From Aspergillus flavus (taxonomy: Eukaryota > Ascomycota > Eurotiomycetes > Eurotiales > Aspergillaceae): a DNA stretch of 64,000 nt. Positions within the stretch are counted from its first letter, which is position 1; each line of letters opens with the position of its first letter. A program made the translations under genes and the position numbers. Under the pieces are notes generated by a model. That model searched no databases, was not told the origin of the DNA, and saw only the letters and a program-made list of their open reading frames with translations. The stretch spans positions 2,914,001 through 2,978,000 of the forward strand of contig NC_092406.1 of assembly GCF_009017415.1 (NCBI RefSeq). Direction: 5' to 3'. Below are positions 55,257-64,000 of this stretch, piece by piece.

Positions 55257-57280
55257 TCAAATTTGTATCTCAACAATAGGTCCCTCATATACATTCCTCG
55301 CCCTTAGCACATAATACACAAGACTCAAAATAATAACCCCCACGGTACCAACTACACTAAAATTCATCGTATCAACCGTGACCGTATGCTGCGGTGGCCA
55401 GAAGCTAAAGAAGACAGCGATCGTCATATAGATAAGCGCAAAGGTATTGACCAGGATACCCCAGATCCCGGGTAGATGGAAGGGGCCCCAGACGAGCTTT
55501 GCGCCGGCCGTGTTGACGATGGCGTCGTCGCTGCTTTTGGAGCTGCCGATGCCGCCTGTACAGCGTCGGTAGAGGAGGAGACTGGCGACGATCATGTAGG
55601 AGAGGTAGAGACCGGAGATGGACATGGAGACGAGGTCGTTAAAGGCGACTGAGGAGCCGATGTTGATTAGGGCTAGTAGGCAGGCGACGATTGTGGTGAG
55701 GCCGACGGAGTAGATTGGGATGGCGGATTCGGGGGTCACCTAGATGTATGTCAGTGATTGAGTTTTGCGTAGGAGGAGGGGAGCTTGGAGGCAGAAAGAT
55801 GCAGGGGATACATACCCTGCTCCATAAGCGCCAGCCAGGAATTCCGCGATCTCTCGCAAAAGACCAGAATTGCCGTGATGTTGAGGCCAACATGCCGACC
55901 GATGTGCATATTCCCATAGTCGTAATGATAGCGCCCATTGTTGCTGTGCCAGCCACAGAGTGCGTTGCTTGGAGGAAAATCGCCATGAATGGATAACCAG
56001 TAGGAGATACCAGGGCTGCCTCGATATCTCCCAGGCAGAACAACATGGCGATCAACATACTGAAACCTAATGTTCCGTTGATGAGAACACTAAGCATGAT
56101 GGAGCGTGGGACAGCAACCGGGGCGTTGGTGATTTCTTCGGACATCTGCAGATAAGAGTCAGCATCCTTTCTAATTGGCAGTTGAAACTAAAAATCATAC
56201 ATGAACAGCAGCGTCACCACCTGCGAATGCAAACACGCAACCAACTAGACCGATGAAAAATGACAAGCCCTGTGTGGGCCATTCGCCCAGGTTCAGGAAG
56301 TGGGTGAAGACCTCCTGCGCACTCGAGTGATCCGCCATATATGTCAACGGGATAAGAATGGCGAAAAAGCCGAGAATATGGAGGATAAGAATCAGGCCCT
56401 CGAAACGGGGCAGCAGGTTTCCTCCCACACTGTTAATACCCACGGAGAAAACAGCGACGGCCCAAAAAAGGAGAGTCCCATGCCAATTCTTAGGCTCATA
56501 ACTAGAGTTTGTGAGGACGATAAGACCTTGTATGAGGGTTCCAGAAAGAAAGCACGATGTTGCAAACGTTGCTTGCCATCCGATGACAGTGAGCCAGCCT
56601 AAGTCGCAGTGTAAGTGTAGGAACGAATAGTTTTCTCGCAGGTCTGATGAAATGCTCACCTGTTAGGTAGCTGAAGAGCTTCATTGCGGACGGAGGTGCC
56701 AGCATAGAACACCAATGATACTGGCCGCCGGATGTTGGAGCCCTAGAAAAATGTCATTATAGAATCCACTGCACCACAATAGGACTGTTTCATACATTGA
56801 TGCCAGCTCTGATAAAACTACAAAGGTCGCTGCAACACCGGCCCAAACAAAGATGAAACCATACACGGCTCCTGCTGGACCTCCACTGGAACCACTTCTA
56901 TTAACATTTCACGGAACAAATGGATAGCGGGGTTGACTCCATACTTTTGAAACGCCTGCAAGAATAGTCTGCTCGTGTATCAGTAAGATTGAACATGCCC
57001 AATATTCCAATCGATCGATGTAAAGTACATACACGACAATGCCTTCCCACGTGATGAGGATGGTGCAGCTAAAACCCAGCATTGACATTAAGCCGAAATT
57101 TCGCTAATGATGATAAGCGAGGGTCAAAAAGCATAGACAATTGTATAGCAGGGGTACCTTCAAGACAGGGCGTTTGCCCAAGCGGATCAAATTGACATCA
57201 TCAGTCTCTTTACTCGAGGAGCGGCCTTCTACCTCGTGCGAAGTGGCAGGCGCCATTTGCTTGAGCTCATGGGAGGCCAT
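55257..57280 (-). CDS. APC-superfamily amino acid/GABA/choline permease, eight exons
   Basis: Proton-coupled plasma-membrane or organelle transporter of the amino acid-choline family (GABA permease/Hnm1-like subgroup). Substrate cannot be told from sequence. Exons: 57158-57280, 57033-57103, 56945-56968 (24 nt), 56796-56897, 56660-56742, 56201-56598, 55816-56145 and 55257-55739. They total 1614 nt, giving 537 aa, all phases closing. The hydrophilic N-terminus (MASHELKQMAPATSHEVEG) precedes helix 1 (FGLMSMLGFSCTILITWEGI). The family blocks GGPAGAVYGFIFVWAG, SELASMAPTSGGQYHW and YLTGWLTVIGWQA are rebuilt only after splicing. Later come FAGGDAAVHMSEEITNAPVAVPRSI and SRQFWSFARDRGIPGW, both signatures of the subgroup. 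About 12 membrane helices are visible. Confidence 0.93.
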
Positions 57281-58189
57281 GGTGAAGCAAATGGCTCCGG
57301 AAAGAATGTGAGCGAGGAGCCTTGAGGGGTAAATCTGTCAAAACAGTCGGTCTAGATATCAAAAACCCAGACTCTTAACATTTAAGAAAAAGAAAAGAAA
57401 GTGCGGGTATCTGGCCATGTTTAGGAAGGGATGTGGAATGTTTAATCGCAATCCCTGTATTATGCAAGTTACCCGGCAATTACTTGATAGTGAGCTGCAA
57501 GACAAATGAAAATACTTAGTCTAAGAACTAGTTCGACACTTCTCGTATAACAATTTCTGTTGTATAGGGGGGCAATTAATATCAGACCTCTTTATAATCC
57601 CTGGCTGCCAGTGGCTATAACAGGTTATTTTAATTTGTCGATGAATCGACCCTTGTCGGGGCTAGCCCTAAGATGCCTGGCGATGTCTCTCAATCGTAGC
57701 ATCCTCGGAGGGTTTCGCAAGCCAGTTGCCTCCCCGAACACTACCTCAGACGGACACAGGCCTATGTTGAACACGTATTAAAGTCTAATAGGACTAAACT
57801 GCTGTTCTGGCATATGAGGGTGTATATCACTCGTGGTTAATCCCTGCGGCCCCACAACGGACAATTCGCGATCAACCCAAACGGCACGTCGGTTGCACCG
57901 CTAAAATCCTGATGACGCCCTAAGATGTTTAGTTGGCTGAGCTAGATTCGAGAATGCCAAGGACTCCCACTCGGCTCCCATCGGTGGAATTAATATGCAT
58001 CCTAATATAAGTGGAAAACTTTGCGGGACTGGCCCTGGATCTAGAATCTTACGACTCTTGTCATTGGGCTAAACCTAAGTTTAGAAGTGAAATAGTGTAT
58101 GGAGTGGAAAGACATTAATATAATATTCATATCTTCCAACATTTACTCCGTACCGTAACATTAAAAGAGACCTAAAGAGTGCGACCGCG
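57281..58189. other. Intergenic region
   Basis: About 900 bp: permease promoter and 3' flank of the rhodopsin-fold gene. A TACTCCGTA motif lies at 58144-58152. No gene. Confidence 0.5.
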
Positions 58190-59479
58190 TCACTTGGAAT
58201 TCTTAGCGAAACTACGCCGTACCTCGGTCACAGTCCAAGTCCTAATTTCATGAATAATAGGCGCCTGGCTCGACTGACTTTCCCCATCCCAGCCCAGCGA
58301 TGGCGTCGAGATAGTTACAGTAGCCTGGTGGGTATCCTGCATGGGTAGGGGGACAAGCTCATGCGTGTCACTGCGAACTGTGCCTCTTCGACTCCGGGCA
58401 CGCGAAGCGGAGTATGAGCCGTATCCCTTTTGTGAGTGACCGTAGCTTGTCATTCCACCAAGGCGCATCCCCGTTGAGCGCAGACTGTCGAGGAACGGTT
58501 TGAACTGGGGCGAACAGGCCGTGACAATGCTTAGAGACTGGACTAGCTGTGTGGATATCGCCACGGGCCAAGTCTCATGGGATGGATCGGGTGAATCGAT
58601 AGTTTTACTAGCATAGACAAGTTGACAGATAATCATAATAATGACCCTGCGCATCAAGTCAGTAGAGGCTAAAGCGACGGAAGCTACCGGAATACGAACG
58701 CGACCCGAAGCAGAAACACCCCGGCCAAGACGGCCTTTTTCTTCATATGCGTCTGGATGCGTACAATTACTAGCATCGCCTGCACCATCATACCACATTC
58801 TGACAAGATATTCGTGGTGCCAAGGTAATCCCACCAGGCATTCTATTGACACCATCAGTCATTTATTCGAACTCAGAAATGGATATCACCCACAATGTTA
58901 AAACATTTCCCATGCAAATAGTCCCAAGTTCGAGGCGGCTTGCACTGGAAAGCTGACGTTATGATGCCAATCACCCCCCAAACAAGAGTAAACATTTTCA
59001 AGCCAACCGCGATGCGATGGTCTGTAGACGCAGGTGTCAAGTTATCGATAAAGCTGATGAGAGCAAGTTTAGAGAAACACATGCTCAGGATGAAGAGGAT
59101 ATTTGCTGAGTATTGCGACTATTCGTTCTGAGCACAGTAGTCGTCGGGAATGCGTGAAATACCCACCTTCATCATCTCTTTAATGTGGGAACTACTCAAG
59201 CTGTCATAATGCTCCCCGTACCCGTTGGCAGTCGCCATCGACACGGCGATGGACTGTGCAGCGCACAACACCTAGTAGGAATCAGCATCTGTATACCATG
59301 GATCTCAAGTCAGATGATACCAATGAAGCGATACTGAAGTAATCATCTTCAGTGAACTTGCGAAAGATCCAATATTTGGTTCCCAGTCGAGTGATGACGC
59401 TCAAAATTGCCGTCACCAGTAGAAACCAAGTCAAGACGTTGACAGCTGGTGTCCAGCTGTCCGGCGAAAACTGGGCCAT
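58190..59479 (-). CDS. Rhodopsin-domain (SAT4/Pth11-like) integral membrane protein
   Basis: Fungal seven-helix membrane protein of the family often annotated as rhodopsin domain-containing; some relatives are Pth11-like receptors, but ligands are unknown and no CFEM domain is present here. Exons: 59321-59479, 59167-59271, 58894-59118, 58688-58842 and 58190-58646, total 1101 nt, giving 366 aa. The ATG chosen (MAQFSPDSWTPAVNVLTWFLL) is the only one in frame before helix 1. Family marks are RLGTKYWIFRKFTEDDYFSIASL, ANGYGEHYDSL, SANILFILSMCFSKLALISF, the motif FQCKPPRTWDYLHGKCFN, NAWWDYLGTTNILSECGMM and VAISTQLVQSLSIVTACSPQFKPFL. The C-terminal 130 residues are Ser/Arg-rich and cytosolic. Much of the long apparent frame at 58690-58855 is out of frame with the true protein. 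Confidence 0.88.
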
Positions 59480-60672
59480 TGCACACAAAGTGATAAGGGC
59501 GAGGCTGGGGTCACCATGCGGAATGCAGATGTAGGCTTATTTGGACTATTCCTCGTGTTTCCGTACATGACAGGCAAACAGCAAAGAAGTCAAAATCATT
59601 ATTATTACGAAATGACTAGGTCTAGCCACCCAGCAGAATCTTCCCATTAGCAGTTGTTAGAAAGGAAGATCATAAGCCGCGTGCCGGCGGTGATCTACTG
59701 TGACTCTAGAGCATACTAGAACCGTTCGTCAAGGGTGAGAAATTAAACGACCGATAGAAATTAATATTAATTTGAGAGTAATATAATTCGAAGGGGCCAA
59801 GGCGATCAAAGAACACAAAGCTATTCCGTATTCGCTCCCAGCCCGGTCTGGATTATTGGACTGCGTATTTCACTCGTTAGCACCTGAGACGGTTTGAGAT
59901 GGTGAAACCCAACATGGCCTGATGGACCCACGTTATACTGAACCCCAAATATAGCTCTTGAGCTACTTGATTTCTTCGATTCGCCTCGTGGTCGCACATT
60001 GATCTGGTCCATGGGGACAGTTGTATGCCGAAAAAGTGGATCTCCATGCATTCAGTTGGGCCATGGCATCGGGGAAAGGAGAAAAGTACGGTCCGCATGA
60101 TTCAAGTTGTTGAGCTTAAAGAGGCCAGCATGAAGTGAAGAGGATGGCAACTCAACGTAAACTAAGACAAATGAAAGATTTATCACCCACTGTGGTCGCG
60201 GTTTGGGCGGATCTTTTCCCCACTACTATACGCTCTAACCCCGATTCCTGAAACCATGTCTAGTTCTTAAGACTGCAGGAGAAAGCAACAGGGTGCGTCA
60301 ACACCAACATATAACGATCTCATGCCCAAATCTCTCAGGATCAGCGTGAGGATTTCTCAACTCGACGCGGGCTTGGAGCGCGGGGCTACGATGAGTCTGA
60401 GCCGACTATAGTAGCACTGCTATAACTTCGGTGAAACCTTTTCGTTTATTAGATGCTATTACGATCATCTTCGCAGATCTGTGATCTACGTTTTAACATT
60501 ACCCTGGCGTCAGGGTTTCAAGGTACTCTGTCATGTGGGAAGAAAGGGCTTTAAAAAAGATCACTGTTGCATTAAATAATCTATCAGCTCGAATTGCTAT
60601 CAAAATTTCATAAAGTCAGGTTCCCTTCGCTCAAGTGATATCTGGATTTCAATATGCTTCAGGTGCTCGATC
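59480..60672. other. Gene-free interval
   Basis: About 1.2 kb upstream of the rhodopsin-fold gene and downstream of the Nudix/eIF2B-like gene. Small overlapping minus-strand frames near 59.8-60.1 kb lack family features. Confidence 0.5.
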
Positions 60673-62402
60673 TCACAAGTCATGATCAAAATATCGCTCA
60701 CATTGCTCTTTGATCCACTGTGACCGTTTTCGGAAATCAGATGGGAGTTTGACACCATCTTCACAGATGTAGGCATCTATCAATGTTGGAGGGACCCATT
60801 CGAAGTAAACGTTCGGTACGTTTACTGACACTTGTCGACTCTTCTTTTGGATCTTTTGTTCAATGACGCCGAGTCCCTTTACGGTCTCGCTCTGCTGCCA
60901 GGCGTCTAAAACCTCCGAGGACTCATTGTTCTCCATGGTATGTGCTTCTGTGTCACAGCTCTGCATAGCTACTTTATCGAGCTCACTCACAACGATAATA
61001 TCTGCCGAAGGGGAAACATGCCGCACGCTTAGAGCTGCCGGCAAAGATCCGGTTTTGTTACTAACTGACCCATCAGCTGCAATGCGGTCTGCTGCAAGCA
61101 GAAGAAAATCGACACCTTGAGCCGCGAAGGCGACCGAAGCGTCGGTAAAAATAGATACGTCGACTTTGGGGCTGTTCGGTTCGTTCTCAAGATATTCCAG
61201 AATTGAAGATGCTAGTGAAACACCTTCGAATAGAGGGCGTGATTCCAACACGCAGATATCGATTGACTGAGCGCCGGAGATCCGTACCAGCTGTGCGATG
61301 CATTCACGAATGGTATGACTCGCAGATAGTGTTAAGATTTTCAAGTGCTTAGGTATAGAACCAGTTCGGCTAATTTTAGACATCGCGTATGATCCGAAAT
61401 TGTAGCTAAGGCGAAGCTTATAAGATCGTATCTTTTTCTGTATCCGGTCGAAGAGTTCAGAGATGTGCAGCTTGTCGCAAGTTTCCTCGGGACCCATAGT
61501 CAATAGAAACGTCTCGATCTCAGTCAATGTCATCAGCAGAAAGCTGAGAATGGCCGCGTCCATACTTTGACGCCCGTTTTTCCAGAGATGCCAGGCCGTT
61601 ATCCTGGCTTTCTGCCACCATGTGCCACCGAGAGTGATGGGGTCGTCAAGGTTGACCAGGACCGCCCGAAGGATGTTCACTGAAACAGCAGCTAATTTCC
61701 GTGCGCCACTTTCATGATCGTGTTGAAGCTGCTTCAGGCCACTCGCCAACATCTTTCCCGGCGTTGGGCCAAGATCGATCTCAAACCAAATTTTTCGCAA
61801 GCCCTGTCCGTGGTAATGGCTGTCCATCAAGTCGTACGGATTCGGGTCGCGGTTATCCCATTCACAAATACTTTGATCAAGACGTAACTTATCTACCTCG
61901 GTGCTGAGCCCTGACAAGGTATTGAGATGGAATGCGAACGGATAAAAGAGGCATTTCTGACCGATAGATGAAGTCGCCGAAAAAAAGCTCTTTCCATATC
62001 GAAGGACAGACAGTGAGGATGGTGGTATGCTTGTCTGTTTTCTGATCGTCTTCCAGGCGGTGTCCAGAGGACTCGAACTGTTATCTTCTATTACCCCTAG
62101 AAGGGGCTCTAGAGGGCCACTATGGCAGTTAGCAATCGGAACTACTATTATAGCACTTGGAGTATAAAGAGTTGTGGGGCGAACCATGGCAATGCAACCC
62201 TATCACTTTTCCGAACCTGAGCACTATTTGCCTTTGGACTCTTTGGCAGTTCTTGTTCGATATTGGCGCCTCGAACGATATAACATAGAACTGCCCGATG
62301 ATATGGTGGTTCTTGTCGCAGGTGGTCTTGGATTTGTACAGACTTTAACTGTGAAGGCTGTTGCGTGGCCGTTTCGTGCTCAAATGATGTGAAGATTGCC
62401 AT
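60673..62402 (-). CDS. Degenerate Nudix domain fused to an eIF2B alpha/beta/delta-like domain
   Basis: Exons 62185-62402 and 60673-62119 around a 65-nt intron (donor GTTCGC, unusual) total 1665 nt, giving 554 aa. The first about 170 residues follow a Nudix layout: YHRAVLCYIVRGANI strand, RKSDRVALPW, a box region SPLDTAWKTIRKQTSI, and LFYPFAFHLN. The box lacks the catalytic pattern REUxEExGU. From about residue 230 the protein resembles the Rossmann-like C-terminal domain of eIF2B alpha/beta/delta and MTNA-type proteins: LTLSASHTIRECI, ICVLESRPLFEG, FAAQGVDFLLLAADRIAADGSVSNKTGSLPAALSV and DIIVVSELDKV. The end, VYFEWVPPTLIDAYICEDG, is typical of the group. It is not the canonical eIF2B subunit, being longer and with a domain added. 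The function is unknown; a metabolic sensor or sugar-phosphate isomerase relative is possible. Confidence 0.82.
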
Positions 62403-64000
62403 CGGGAAAGTCGCAATGATTTCGACAAAAACACACTGTAGGGTCGAGACAGCGGACCCTTGAGTAGTGTATAAGAAAATGTAGAAATAGCATTTTCACC
62501 GACAATTCACAAACACGTCATGTAATTGGGCAGGAAACCTTGATAGGCGCGCAGACAGTCGAATAGTACTGTTGCTAGGTACCGTATCCTGAAGCTGGCG
62601 GAAGCTGACTGGTCTGCCATGACGAAGCGGGCTCCACGCTTCAGCTCAGCCTGGATTAAATCTCGATTCTTGCAGATCAAACTTAGCTGTGGGGTGACCT
62701 GTCTTACTCGGCTGAAATGAGGTGGTCAAGAGTGGTGTGGCAAGCGTTCAGAATTCGTCGAGCCGTGCATCATGAAATCTGAAAACCCATGAACAGTTCC
62801 CTGGAGGATGATATGAATATGTTTGAATCAGGAGGATTAGAAATATCCCGGTAGTTGTGACGGTACTTTGTCGAGCTGACTCGAACACCAGTTCTTTAGC
62901 TGGGTCAGATCTCAGCGCTAAGCCATCTCGGGACAGGCGAGGGCTGATCCACTCTAAGAGGAGTTAGCATATGTTGATCCATTCTATAATGAGATTGTGA
63001 TTTCAGGCGGGAAACTTGTTGTCCCTAGGGCTAAATCCTTATGAAAGCATAGACACAGCACAGTTACTCTCAGTGATGATCATGCAGACTTGTCGCCCAA
63101 TGTGGCCTTATTGATTACCCAGGATAACAGTACACAATAGTTCTATTAAGTGCACTGCAGTCTGTGACTCGGGAAATATGATTAACACCCATTGGCATTG
63201 AATACCGCGGATATATCATTTCCATCGCAGTGTTGAAAATTGGCAACATGCCCATAGTGGGGGAGGCATTCAGTTCGTTCTGACACTTTCAGCAGGTAAA
63301 CCCTTTTCGACCCCAGTTCGAACGTAAGAGAAGACATTCGATCAAAACGTGGTAGAGACCCTTCTCCACTACATTATACTATACTAAAGCAGTGGTACCG
63401 TGAGCTTCCAGTTCAGGTATGTGGGTCGTCGTTTTAAAATTCCATTGTTGTTTAAGCATTGATGGGCACGTTTGAAAAGTAACCCTTGGTCCTAAACCCG
63501 ACAAAAGCTTGGACTGGAGTGCGTATTTTATGTACTTAATGTGATTCAGTACAATATGAGGTTACAAACTCGAATTTCGTACTCAATCTGTTCCCTCCTA
63601 TCGATTAATATAATAGTTGTCAAATCTAAAGGACTATCCACTAGTAGCGGCCGTTTAAATCAAGAAGTAAGAGGTCATTGTGTGTACTGTACAATTATTT
63701 AATGGATGCGGGGAAATGTGGGGTATTCTCATTGTTTGGTCGATTAGGATTCTCCTTGTGTCCCACCTCTTGTCATTCATGTTACTTTCCACTTTCCTTG
63801 ACCTCGAGTCAAGAATCAGCAAACATGCTGATGTTACCCCAAGGTTGTCATTGCGTTCCATTTCGTGGGGAGAGATCCTCTCCTATGGAGGTTATCCGAT
63901 ATTCGACCGAGATGGACAGGGTTCGCATGGTTACCCTCGTGCTACCCCAGGACCCCATATTCTTGTTCTTATCCAGATTCCTGGTTTGCTTCTTGTTCCG
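62403..64000. other. Gene-free right end
   Basis: About 1.6 kb with no supportable gene. Short frames only. Near 63638-63660 restriction-site-like words cluster (ACTAGT, CGGCCG, TTTAAA) without any vector context. Confidence 0.5.

Noticed and set aside
63638..63660. Cluster of restriction-site-like words (ACTAGT, CGGCCG, TTTAAA) resembling a polylinker
   Set aside because: The surrounding sequence is ordinary fungal intergenic DNA and the order matches no vector multiple cloning site I know; chance is likely.
1..64000. CRISPR arrays, prokaryotic operons and ribosome binding sites
   Set aside because: The sequence is eukaryotic with spliced genes; no direct-repeat array with regular spacers was seen.

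Overview
This window is nuclear DNA from a filamentous ascomycete, most likely Aspergillaceae (Aspergillus or Penicillium). The evidence is the many short introns of about 45-90 nt with GTANGT donors and CTNAN branch sites, a fused MoaA-MoaC (cnxABC-type) gene, an L-arabinitol dehydrogenase very close to Aspergillus LadA, a con-10 protein, and lineage-typical families (DUF6536, rhodopsin-fold membrane proteins, DMATS prenyltransferases). All intron models were read by eye from splice sites and reading-frame closure. Where exon lengths add to a multiple of three I say so.

Layout. 0-13 kb is a dense housekeeping block: a cytochrome b5-like fragment at the edge, the Rag GTPase Gtr2, a histidine-acid-phosphatase-like protein with tiny exons, the long form of tRNase Z and a glutamine-rich bZIP factor. 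13-28 kb is looser: con-10 and thioredoxin lie between long gene-poor stretches, followed by an ABC-F ATPase and then two adjacent decayed genes (a DUF6536 membrane protein with two frameshifts and an ankyrin-repeat pseudogene). 28-45 kb is a second housekeeping block: cnxABC (molybdenum cofactor), a Trk potassium transporter, Noc2 and Rok1 (both ribosome biogenesis), Vps28 (ESCRT-I), an EFM2/Rrg1-like methyltransferase, a conserved unknown and ATP synthase subunit g.

45-64 kb looks accessory. It holds ladA with a recognisable XlnR/CreA/CCAAT-type promoter, a stand-alone DMATS-type indole prenyltransferase, a broken kinase-like relic, an APC-family amino acid/choline-type permease, a rhodopsin-fold membrane protein and an unusual protein joining a degenerate Nudix domain to an eIF2B-like domain. 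Gene spacing here is several kb, with no polyketide synthase or NRPS in view.

I did not find a clearly new multi-gene system. The best leads are (1) the cnxABC intron whose retention would give a MoaA ending in its canonical Gly-Gly, (2) the apparently inactivated Nudix box fused to an eIF2B-like domain, (3) the stand-alone prenyltransferase, (4) a catalytic motif assembled from 13-nt and 16-nt microexons, and (5) a perfect inverted repeat carrying two AP-1-type sites between the thioredoxin and ABC-F genes. No tRNA, rRNA, CRISPR or intact transposon was seen.
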